A DNA stretch of 6,242 nt, from positions 1-6,242 of the forward strand of contig JAWLEC010000166.1 of NCBI GenBank assembly GCA_041686315.1, written 5' to 3'. A program made the position numbers and the translations under genes. The DNA comes from Sva-07 sp041686315 (GTDB lineage: Bacteria; Actinomycetota; Acidimicrobiia; Acidimicrobiales; Ilumatobacteraceae). Numbering within the stretch: the first letter of the stretch is position 1; each line of letters begins with the position of its first letter. This document shows, piece after piece, positions 1 to 4,542 of the stretch. The notes under the pieces were generated by a model, which did not search any database, was not told the DNA's origin, and saw only the letters and a program-made list of their open reading frames with translations.

Positions 1-1
1 G

Positions 2-79
2 GGTGTGCTCGACGGCGACATCGACGAGTTCGTCGAGGGCTACCTCCGCTGGCGCCGCGCCCAGGGCGAATCCGACTGA
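2..79 (+). CDS. prfB: Peptide chain release factor 2, C-terminal end (partial)
   Basis: Only the last 25 codons and the TGA stop are present; the gene enters from the left edge. The visible residues read VLDGDIDEFVEGYLRWRRAQ and then GESD. The VLxGDxDxF pattern near the C-terminus is typical of bacterial release factor 2, which ends in a similar 'VLDGDLDxFI' segment. RF2 recognises UGA and UAA stop codons on the ribosome and triggers peptide release through its GGQ domain, which lies outside the window. The call is supported by context, since prfB directly precedes ftsE-ftsX in many actinobacteria. The tail is basic and slightly longer than in E. coli RF2. The frame is inferred from the match and from the stop followed by a non-coding palindrome. 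With so few residues the identification rests on one motif plus gene order. Confidence 0.72.
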   Translation, partial: GVLDGDIDEFVEGYLRWRRAQGESD

Positions 80-80
80 C

Positions 81-111
81 ATCACGATCGGGGTCTGACC
101 CCAATCGTGAT
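81..111. repeat. 31-bp near-perfect palindrome downstream of prfB
   Basis: The outer arms ATCACGAT (81-88) and ATCGTGAT (104-111) are perfect complements. The core is GGGGTC-T-GACCCC (90-102), also perfect. Only pair 89/103 (C/A) mismatches, so 14 of 15 pairs match around the central T96. It begins one base after the prfB stop codon. As RNA it would fold into a very stable hairpin with a 3-nt loop and could end prfB transcription, although no U-tract follows. As DNA it resembles REP-type palindromes or a two-fold operator site. Which of these applies cannot be told from one copy. Confidence 0.8.
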
Positions 112-140
112 GGTGACACCCGTCGGCGGGGGAGCAGCGG

Positions 141-146
141 TACCCT
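141..146 (+). promoter_or_regulatory. Candidate -10 box for ftsE
   Basis: TACCCT matches the actinobacterial -10 pattern TANNNT and lies 30 nt before the ftsE ATG. A start about 7 nt downstream would give a leader of roughly 24 nt containing the AGGA ribosome site. No good -35 is seen: GTGACA at 113-118 is 22 nt away, which is too far. Weak evidence. Confidence 0.3.
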
Positions 147-167
147 TTGCGAGCCCCGTTTCCGGGC

Positions 168-171
168 AGGA
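168..171 (+). promoter_or_regulatory. Ribosome binding site deciding the ftsE start
   Basis: AGGA lies 5 nt before ATG at 177. It supports that ATG over an in-frame TTG at 147, which would add ten residues (MRAPFPGRNL) that FtsE proteins do not carry. Confidence 0.55.
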
Positions 172-176
172 ACCTC

Positions 177-854
177 ATGATTCGACTCGAGAACGTCACC
201 AAGAGCTATTCGCAAGAGGTCGTCGCGCTGCGCGACGCCAGCTTCGACGTCGCCAAAGGCGAGTTCGTGTTCCTCGTCGGCCCCTCGGGGTCCGGCAAGA
301 GCACGCTGCTGCGCATGCTCAACCGTCAGGATCGTCCCGAGCGTGGCGCCGTCTGGGTCGCCGGCCGCAACATCGTCGACATGCCGCCGGGCCGCGTGCC
401 GCACCTGCGTCGCAACATCGGCAACATCTTCCAGGACTACAAACTGCTGCTCGAGAAGAACGTGTTCGAGAACGTCGCCTTCGCCCAGGAGGTGATCGGC
501 CGGCCGACGCACGTGATCAAGCAGCAGGTGCCCGCCGTGCTCGATCTCGTCGGCCTCGCCGGCAAGGAGGATCGTCTGCCGCACCAGCTGTCCGGTGGTG
601 AGCAGCAACGCGTGTCGGTCGCCCGGGCCTTCGTGAACCGGCCGCTGATCATGCTCGCCGACGAGCCCACCGGTAACCTCGACCCGGCCACGGGTGAGGG
701 CATCATGCGGCTGCTCGATCGCATCAACAAGACCGGCACGACGGTGGTGATGGCCACCCACGACCAGCGGATCGTGAACACGATGCGCAAGCGCGTGATC
801 CAGCTCGACCGCGGTGTGATCGTGCGAGACCAGGCGCGCGGCGTCTACGAGTGA
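177..854 (+). CDS. ftsE: Cell division ATP-binding protein FtsE
   Basis: This 225-residue protein is the nucleotide-binding subunit of the FtsEX complex. At the division site the complex uses ATP to drive conformational changes in FtsX that activate peptidoglycan hydrolases. All ABC motifs are present: Walker A GPSGSGKST (35-43), Q-loop FQDYKLL (Q86; the FQD(F/Y)KLL form is characteristic of FtsE), signature LSGGEQQR (138-145), Walker B LIMLADE (157-163), D-loop NLD (167-169) and switch His195. The N-terminus MIRLENVTKSY is typical of the family and fixes the start at ATG 177, behind an AGGA site. The length is normal for FtsE and there is no C-terminal extension. ftsX follows after 14 nt, so the two are co-transcribed. 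The position after prfB is the usual actinobacterial arrangement. The identification is firm from motifs and context together. Confidence 0.95.
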   Translation: MIRLENVTKSYSQEVVALRDASFDVAKGEFVFLVGPSGSGKSTLLRMLNRQDRPERGAVWVAGRNIVDMPPGRVPHLRRNIGNIFQDYKLLLEKNVFENVAFAQEVIGRPTHVIKQQVPAVLDLVGLAGKEDRLPHQLSGGEQQRVSVARAFVNRPLIMLADEPTGNLDPATGEGIMRLLDRINKTGTTVVMATHDQRIVNTMRKRVIQLDRGVIVRDQARGVYE

Positions 855-868
855 GCTGATCCGAACCC

Positions 869-1771
869 ATGTTGTCCCGACTTCGTTACATCCTGCGCGA
901 GACCTTCGACAGTTTCCGCCGTAACGCCACGCTCACCGTCGCCGCCATCATCACGGCGGCGATCTCGCTGCTCGGCGTGGGGCTCACGCTGCTGAGCCAG
1001 CACGCCTTCGACAACCTGCTCGCCCGCTGGGAGGGCGGCGTCGAGATGATCGTGTTCATGAACCCGACGGCCACCGCCGACCAGCTGCAGCTGGTGCAGG
1101 ATGCGCTCGAGGGACAGGACCAGTTCATCGCCGAGTCCACCTACTGCGACGAGGAGTGTTCCCTCACCGAGGCCGACCGCATCTTCGCCGGTGAGCCCGG
1201 GGTGCGCGACCTGCTCGACGAGGACAACATCCTCACCCAGTTCAAGGCGGTGCCCACGCCGGAGACCGACGTCGACCTGCTCCGGCAGGTGTCGGACGCC
1301 TTCGCCGAACTGCCCGGCGTGTACGACGTGAGCTTCGCCGAGGACCAGATCAGCCTGATCACCCAGCTGCAGAGCTTCTTCGGGTTCCGATTGCTGTTGC
1401 TGTCGGTGTTCCTGCTGCTGGCGGCGATCCTGCTGATCTGGAACACGATCCGCACCGCGATCTTCGCCCGCCGACGCGAGATCGAGGTGATGAAGCTCGT
1501 CGGCGCCACCGACTGGTTCATCCGCATCCCGTTCATGCTCGAAGGTCTGCTGCACGGCATCATCGGTGGCGCCCTGGCCAGCGTGGGCCTGTGGGCGTGG
1601 AACTCGCAGTGGACCGAGGGCGTACAGGACTTCCCCGACAACAGCGGATTCTCCGCGCTGGTGGTGGTCGACGGCTACGACCAGACCGTGATGCTGATCA
1701 TGTTCGTCATCGGCGCACTGGCCGGGGCCATCGGCTCCGGAATCGCGGCGAGCAAGTTCCTCGACGTCTAG
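869..1771 (+). CDS. ftsX: Cell division membrane protein FtsX
   Basis: This 300-residue protein is the membrane subunit of FtsEX. The N-terminal cytoplasmic part ends in SFRRNATLT, followed by TM1 (about 21-43), a large extracellular domain (about 44-170), TM2 (about 171-191), a conserved cytoplasmic segment RRREIEVMKLVGATDWFIR (201-219), TM3 (about 219-244) and TM4 (about 272-295). This four-helix layout with one large outer loop and the EIEVMKLVGAT segment is diagnostic of FtsX. The outer domain is the part that contacts hydrolases or their adaptors (RipC in mycobacteria, from knowledge of the family). Two cysteines four residues apart (C93, C97) lie in that domain and could form a disulfide. 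The ATG at 869 follows ftsE by 14 nt without a clear Shine-Dalgarno site, so translation may depend on coupling to ftsE. Confidence 0.95.
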   Translation: MLSRLRYILRETFDSFRRNATLTVAAIITAAISLLGVGLTLLSQHAFDNLLARWEGGVEMIVFMNPTATADQLQLVQDALEGQDQFIAESTYCDEECSLTEADRIFAGEPGVRDLLDEDNILTQFKAVPTPETDVDLLRQVSDAFAELPGVYDVSFAEDQISLITQLQSFFGFRLLLLSVFLLLAAILLIWNTIRTAIFARRREIEVMKLVGATDWFIRIPFMLEGLLHGIIGGALASVGLWAWNSQWTEGVQDFPDNSGFSALVVVDGYDQTVMLIMFVIGALAGAIGSGIAASKFLDV

Positions 1772-1814
1772 CCCAGCCGGGCCGGACGGTTCTCCGGGCG
1801 TGATCCGGGCTGGG
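1772..1814 (+). terminator. Possible terminator or operator dyad between ftsX and the crotonase gene
   Basis: The arms CCCAGCC (1772-1778) and GGCTGGG (1808-1814) are perfectly complementary. They enclose a smaller CCGG/CCGG stem (1782-1785 with 1794-1797). The left arm starts right after the ftsX stop and the right arm abuts the TACGTT box of the next gene. The outer loop is long (29 nt) and there is no U-tract, so termination is only one reading. The right arm could also be an operator half-site. Confidence 0.25.
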
Positions 1815-1820
1815 TACGTT
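1815..1820 (+). promoter_or_regulatory. Leaderless-type -10 box for the crotonase gene
   Basis: TACGTT fits TANNNT and ends 6 nt before ATG 1827. Transcription would then begin at or next to the start codon, giving a leaderless mRNA. No Shine-Dalgarno sequence lies between. This supports ATG 1827 over the in-frame GTG at 1800, which lies upstream of the box. Confidence 0.55.
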
Positions 1821-1826
1821 CGGCGG

Positions 1827-2690
1827 ATGGAGTACACCGAGATCCTGTACGACGTGGAGGAGTCGATCGCGACGATCACCCTCCACCGGCCCGATCGCAT
1901 GAACGCGTTCACGGGCACGATGATGCGCGAGATGATCGATGCATTCGATCACATCGATGCCGACGACGACGTCCGGGCCGTGATCGTCACCGGCTCGGGA
2001 GACCGGGCGTTCTGCGCCGGCGCCGATCTCGGACGCGGGGGTGACACGTTCGCCGAGGGGGGCAGCGACGTGCAGACCGACGTCGGGGTGCCGCGTGACG
2101 GCGGTGGCATGCTCACGCTGCGCATCTTCCAGTCGACGAAGCCGGTCATCGGAGCGATCAACGGAGCTGCCGTCGGCGTGGGCGCCACCATGACGTTGCC
2201 CATGGACATCCGTCTCGCCAGCGACAGCGCCCGATTCGGTTTCGTGTTCGCCCGCCGCGGCATCGTACCCGAGGCGTGCTCGTCGTTCTTCCTGCCGCGT
2301 CTGGTGGGTATCAGCACCGCTGCGGAGTGGTGCTACACCGGCCGCGTGTTCCCCGCCGCCGAGGCGCTCGAACGCGGCCTCGTGCGCAGTGTGCACGCCC
2401 CGGACGAGCTGCTCGCAGCGGCACGGGACATCGGCCGGGAGATCGCCGACAACACCGCCCCGGTCTCGGTGGCGCTGACCCGGCAGATGCTGTGGCGCAT
2501 GCTCGGCGCCCATCACCCGATGGAAGCGCACCGGGTGGACTCGCGTGGCATCGCATCACGCGGTGCGAGCGCCGACGCGAAGGAGGGTGTGGAGAGCTTC
2601 CTCGCCAAGCGCGATCCGGTGTACCCGGTGAAGGTGAGCGACGGGCTCCCCGACATCTTCCCCGACTACGTGGAGCCCGACTTCCACTGA
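1827..2690 (+). CDS. Enoyl-CoA hydratase/isomerase (crotonase) family protein
   Basis: A 287-residue crotonase-fold protein, expected to act in the cytoplasm on an acyl-CoA thioester. Visible family features: HRPDRMNAF (20-28), the first oxyanion segment AFCAGADL (61-68), the second oxyanion segment INGAAVGVGATMTLP (111-125), and RRGIVPEACSSFFLPRLVG (143-161). The two glutamates of classical hydratases (E144 and E164 of the rat enzyme) appear replaced by T121 and F141. An acid is instead found at E149, in a GIVPEAxSSxxLP context that resembles the catalytic-Glu region of Δ3,Δ2-enoyl-CoA isomerases such as yeast Eci1. This alignment is from memory. A hydration role is therefore uncertain, and isomerisation or another CoA reaction is possible. 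The C-terminal 30 residues are rich in Asp and Pro. It looks monocistronic, with its own TANNNT box and no functional neighbour. Confidence 0.88.
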   Translation: MEYTEILYDVEESIATITLHRPDRMNAFTGTMMREMIDAFDHIDADDDVRAVIVTGSGDRAFCAGADLGRGGDTFAEGGSDVQTDVGVPRDGGGMLTLRIFQSTKPVIGAINGAAVGVGATMTLPMDIRLASDSARFGFVFARRGIVPEACSSFFLPRLVGISTAAEWCYTGRVFPAAEALERGLVRSVHAPDELLAAARDIGREIADNTAPVSVALTRQMLWRMLGAHHPMEAHRVDSRGIASRGASADAKEGVESFLAKRDPVYPVKVSDGLPDIFPDYVEPDFH

Positions 2691-2706
2691 GCTCTGCTCT
2701 CTGCGA

Positions 2707-2716
2707 ACAGCGCTGT
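2707..2716. promoter_or_regulatory. 10-bp perfect palindrome, possible operator
   Basis: ACAGCGCTGT is a perfect two-fold palindrome 17 nt after the crotonase stop and just upstream of the candidate SigB/SigF-type promoter. It could be an operator for the 68-codon gene. A site this short can also occur by chance. Confidence 0.25.
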
Positions 2717-2718
2717 GT

Positions 2719-2744
2719 GTTTCGTCACATCGACGAACGGGAAT
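2719..2744 (+). promoter_or_regulatory. Candidate SigB/SigF-type stress promoter
   Basis: GTTT (2719-2722) and GGGAAT (2739-2744) are separated by 16 nt. This matches the actinobacterial SigB/SigF consensus GTTT-N15-17-GGGTAT with one mismatch. Transcription would begin around 2752 and give a leader of about 100 nt for the 68-codon gene. A perfect 6-bp dyad, TTCGTC/GACGAA (2721-2726 with 2732-2737), fills most of the spacer. The stretch is visibly less GC-rich than the flanking genes, as expected of a control region. No other promoter pattern is clearer here. Confidence 0.35.
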
Positions 2745-2746
2745 AT

Positions 2747-2781
2747 CTCAAGGCCGACAGGGTTCTTACCGATGTCTTGAG
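2747..2781 (+). other. Inverted repeat in the leader of the 68-codon gene
   Basis: CTCAAG (2747-2752) and CTTGAG (2776-2781) are perfect complements with a 23-nt interior. The repeat sits in the leader, after the candidate promoter and 70 nt before the start codon. It could be an RNA fold or a protein site. I recognise no known riboswitch class. Confidence 0.3.
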
Positions 2782-2838
2782 CAACGACGTCATCATGTTC
2801 CGCACCAGCGGGACCACGCCGTTGCGAGATCGAGGAAC

Positions 2839-2843
2839 AGGAA
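2839..2843 (+). promoter_or_regulatory. Ribosome binding site of the 68-codon gene
   Basis: AGGAA lies 7 nt before ATG 2851, with a second AGGAA at 2833-2837. This is one of the clearest Shine-Dalgarno sites in the window and fixes the start. It also marks this gene as leadered, unlike its leaderless-looking neighbours. Confidence 0.65.
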
Positions 2844-2850
2844 CACGCAC

Positions 2851-3057
2851 ATGACGACGATGCTGATGGAAGAACTGCACACAGGCGACGTGATCGAGCT
2901 GAAGACCGCCGACCACGACGTCATGACGGTGCTGGTGCTGCTCGCCACCGACGACGCAGTGGTCCTCGACCCCTGCAACGACTCGACCCCCTTCGTGATC
3001 AACACCGAGGAACTGGTCGAGTACCGCAAGTTCGACGCCGAGGCCATGTTGGCCTGA
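2851..3057 (+). CDS. Small hypothetical protein (68 residues)
   Basis: I do not recognise this protein. It is acidic, soluble-looking and has no signal peptide or membrane helix. The pattern GDVIELKTADHD, VMTVLVLLATDDAVVLDP, then PFVINTEELVEYRKF suggests four or five β-strands followed by a short helix. That is compatible with a small SH3-like barrel, but this is only an inference from residue alternation. One cysteine (C47) lies in DPCNDS. Evidence for a real gene: a strong AGGAA site 7 nt before the ATG, codon use like its neighbours, a 160-nt upstream region with promoter-like and dyad elements, and a strong hairpin 16 nt after the stop. It appears to be transcribed alone. If the SigB/SigF-like promoter is real, it may be stress-induced. 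Confidence 0.75.
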   Translation: MTTMLMEELHTGDVIELKTADHDVMTVLVLLATDDAVVLDPCNDSTPFVINTEELVEYRKFDAEAMLA

Positions 3058-3073
3058 GCGACACCGATCGCGT

Positions 3074-3106
3074 ACGGCCACGCTGCTCCCCCCGGCAGCG
3101 GGCCGT
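3074..3106 (+). terminator. Strong GC hairpin, likely terminator of the 68-codon gene
   Basis: ACGGCC(A)CGCTGC (3074-3086) pairs with GCAGCGGGCCGT (3095-3106). This forms a 12-bp stem with one bulged A (3080) and an 8-nt C-rich loop. It starts 16 nt after the TGA. No U-tract follows, which is common for high-GC actinobacterial terminators. Confidence 0.6.
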
Positions 3107-3155
3107 GCCCGGACACTCCCGGAACGATTCCCCCTCGTTCTGCGGAGAATCCCCC

Positions 3156-3161
3156 TAGCGT
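3156..3161 (+). promoter_or_regulatory. Leaderless-type -10 box for glbO
   Basis: TAGCGT fits TANNNT and ends 7 nt before GTG 3169. It overlaps the alternative in-frame GTG at 3160, which therefore is unlikely to be transcribed as a start. There is no Shine-Dalgarno sequence. Spacing and context match the box in front of the crotonase gene. Confidence 0.5.
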
Positions 3162-3168
3162 GGGCGCC

Positions 3169-3600
3169 GTGGACAACACGGCGCCCACGTTGTTTTTCCG
3201 AGTCGGCGGAATGCCGTTCTTCGAGGATCTGGTCGACGCGTTCTACGACGGCGTCGCCACCGACGAGGTCCTGCTCCCGCTGTACCCGGAACAGCCCGAC
3301 CTCACCGGTGCCCGTCACCGGCTGACCCTGTTCCTCGCCCAGTACTGGGGCGGCCCGACCACCTACATGGAGGAGCGTGGACATCCCCGCCTGCGGATGC
3401 GTCACTTCCCGTTCCACGTCGGTCCGCTCGAACGCGACCGGTGGCTCGTCCACATGGCTGCCGCCGTGGAGCGGGTGTGCGCCGAACGCGACGTCCCCGA
3501 CGGCGTCGCCGAGGAGCTGATGGCGTACTTCGTTCCGGCCGCGGAACACCTGCGCAACGACACGGGTCTGCCCATCTCCTCGGCGAAGCCCTCCCGGTAA
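3169..3600 (+). CDS. glbO: Group II truncated haemoglobin (trHbO)
   Basis: A 143-residue globin of the 2-over-2 type, binding haem b in the cytoplasm. It closely follows the trHbO pattern of Mycobacterium tuberculosis. The segment QYWGGPTTYMEERGHPRLRM (58-77), followed by RHFPF, carries the proximal haem ligand His79 (F8). The group II pocket residues are Tyr26 (B10, in FY), Tyr39 (CD1, in LYPE) and Trp92 (G8, in RDRWL), so all key positions are intact. Family members bind O2 with high affinity and are linked to O2/NO chemistry, peroxidase-like activity and respiration support; the exact role here is unknown. Start GTG 3169 was chosen because a TANNNT box ends 7 nt upstream. GTG 3160 would add three residues but overlaps that box. 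The TAA stop overlaps the -10-like box of the following ABC transporter gene. Confidence 0.93.
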   Translation: MDNTAPTLFFRVGGMPFFEDLVDAFYDGVATDEVLLPLYPEQPDLTGARHRLTLFLAQYWGGPTTYMEERGHPRLRMRHFPFHVGPLERDRWLVHMAAAVERVCAERDVPDGVAEELMAYFVPAAEHLRNDTGLPISSAKPSR

Positions 3601-3603
3601 CTT
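3598..3603 (+). promoter_or_regulatory. Possible -10 box for the ABC transporter pair, overlapping the glbO stop
   Basis: TAACTT fits TANNNT and ends 9 nt before ATG 3613. Its first three bases are the glbO stop codon. There is no Shine-Dalgarno sequence before this ATG, so a near-leaderless start is plausible. Read-through from glbO is also possible. Confidence 0.35.
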
Positions 3604-3612
3604 CTCCCTGCC

Positions 3613-4542
3613 ATGCCCGTCGTCGACGTCTCCGATCTGCACAAGTACTACGGCGCGGTCCGAGCCGTCGACGGCCTCTCGTTCCACATCGATGCCGGCG
3701 AGGTGTACGCGCTGCTCGGGGAGAACGGCGCCGGCAAGTCCACGGCGGTCGAGATCCTCGAGGGTCATCGCACGGCCAGCTCCGGGTCGGTGTCGGTGCT
3801 CGGCGTCGACCCGTCCGATGCCGGACGTGACTTCCGCGATCGCATCGGCATCGTGTTGCAGTCGTCGGGGGTGGAGTCGGAGTTCACCGTCCGCGAGGTG
3901 ATCGAGCTGTACGGCGGCTGCTACCGCAACCCGCGATCGCTCGACGAGGTGGTGGCGCTGTCCGGTCTCGACGAGAAGGTCGACGATCGCATCGGGTCGC
4001 TGTCGGGCGGCCAGCGGCGGCGCGTCGACCTGGCGCTCGGGATCGTGGGCCGGCCGGAGCTGCTGTTCCTCGACGAGCCCACCACCGGGTTCGACCCGTC
4101 GGCGCGGCGGCGCTCGTGGGACCTGATCGAGTCGCTCGGCGACGACGGCACCACGGTGCTGCTCACCACCCACTACCTCGACGAGGCCGAGCACCTGGCC
4201 GACCGGGTCGGGGTGCTCTCGCACGGCCGGCTCATCGCCGAGGGAACTCCCGAGCAGCTGATGAACCAGGTGAGCGGCACCGTCGTGAGCTTCATGCTGC
4301 CCGACGGGTTCCACCCCGGCGCCGCTCAGGCGACGTTCGGCAGCCTGCTCGAGGTCGACATCCGGGTGTCGGGCCGGTTGGTGGAAGCCAACGTCGACCA
4401 GCCGACTGCCGCGGTGCATCGCATCACCGGCTGGGCACTGGACGAAGGGGTCGAGCTCGAGTCGCTCTCGGTGAGCCGGGTGTCGTTGGAGGACGTGTAC
4501 CTGTCGCTGACCGAGAACGTCGGGCAGGTGGAGTCGTCGTGA
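3613..4542 (+). CDS. ABC-2 type exporter ATP-binding protein (DrrA-like)
   Basis: A 309-residue ATPase that powers the membrane protein encoded next. Walker A is GENGAGKST (36-44), the Q-loop glutamine is Q83 (IVLQSSG), the signature is LSGGQRRR (130-137), Walker B is LLFLDE (150-155) followed by PTTGFDP, and the switch histidine is H187 (TTHYLDEAE). After about residue 220 comes a C-terminal domain ending in SLEDVYLSLTE, as in the DrrA/CcmA-like drug and lipid exporter ATPases. The substrate cannot be read from the sequence. The start ATG 3613 lies 12 nt after the glbO stop and lacks a Shine-Dalgarno site. The permease start overlaps the stop of this gene by 4 nt (GTGA), giving translational coupling. 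The class is certain; 'drug' transport is only a family label. Confidence 0.93.
   Translation: MPVVDVSDLHKYYGAVRAVDGLSFHIDAGEVYALLGENGAGKSTAVEILEGHRTASSGSVSVLGVDPSDAGRDFRDRIGIVLQSSGVESEFTVREVIELYGGCYRNPRSLDEVVALSGLDEKVDDRIGSLSGGQRRRVDLALGIVGRPELLFLDEPTTGFDPSARRRSWDLIESLGDDGTTVLLTTHYLDEAEHLADRVGVLSHGRLIAEGTPEQLMNQVSGTVVSFMLPDGFHPGAAQATFGSLLEVDIRVSGRLVEANVDQPTAAVHRITGWALDEGVELESLSVSRVSLEDVYLSLTENVGQVESS
4526..4533 (+). promoter_or_regulatory. Ribosome binding site for the ABC-2 permease
   Basis: AGGTGGAG, with GGAG at 4530-4533, lies 5 nt before GTG 4539, inside the end of the ATPase gene. It supports the overlapping GTG start and rules out the much longer upstream extension of the same frame. 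Confidence 0.6.

Noticed and set aside
113..118. GTGACA as the -35 box of an ftsE promoter
   Set aside because: It is 22 nt from the TACCCT box, too long for a normal 16-18 nt spacer.
845..1918. Long minus-strand open frame (357 codons) antisense to ftsX
   Set aside because: Its translation is repetitive, with Gly/Glu/Gln/Val/His bias and no domain. It lies opposite a clear ftsX and results from GC-rich third positions keeping the antisense frame open.
1707..2531. Minus-strand open frame (274 codons) opposite the crotonase gene
   Set aside because: No family features, and it crosses the ftsX end and the crotonase promoter. Shadow frame.
2704..2724. Possible LexA/SOS box (CGAAC ... GTTTCG)
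   Set aside because: The half-sites are 10 nt apart; actinobacterial SOS boxes have 4 nt between CGAAC and GTTCG, and the right half is also imperfect.
2276..2794. Plus-strand open frame overlapping the 3' half of the crotonase gene
   Set aside because: Arg/Pro/Gly-rich shadow frame with no domain; only its last 19 codons were kept as a weak leader-ORF idea.
2725..4419. Very long minus-strand open frame (564 codons) antisense to the small gene, glbO and the ABC ATPase
   Set aside because: It spans several well-supported genes and two intergenic regions, has low-complexity Arg/Gly/Val/His composition and no recognisable domain. High-GC antisense artefact.
4116..4538. Upstream extension of the permease frame
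   Set aside because: It lies inside the ATPase gene in another frame and gives an Arg/Gly-rich non-membrane sequence. A GTG with a good ribosome site exists at 4539.
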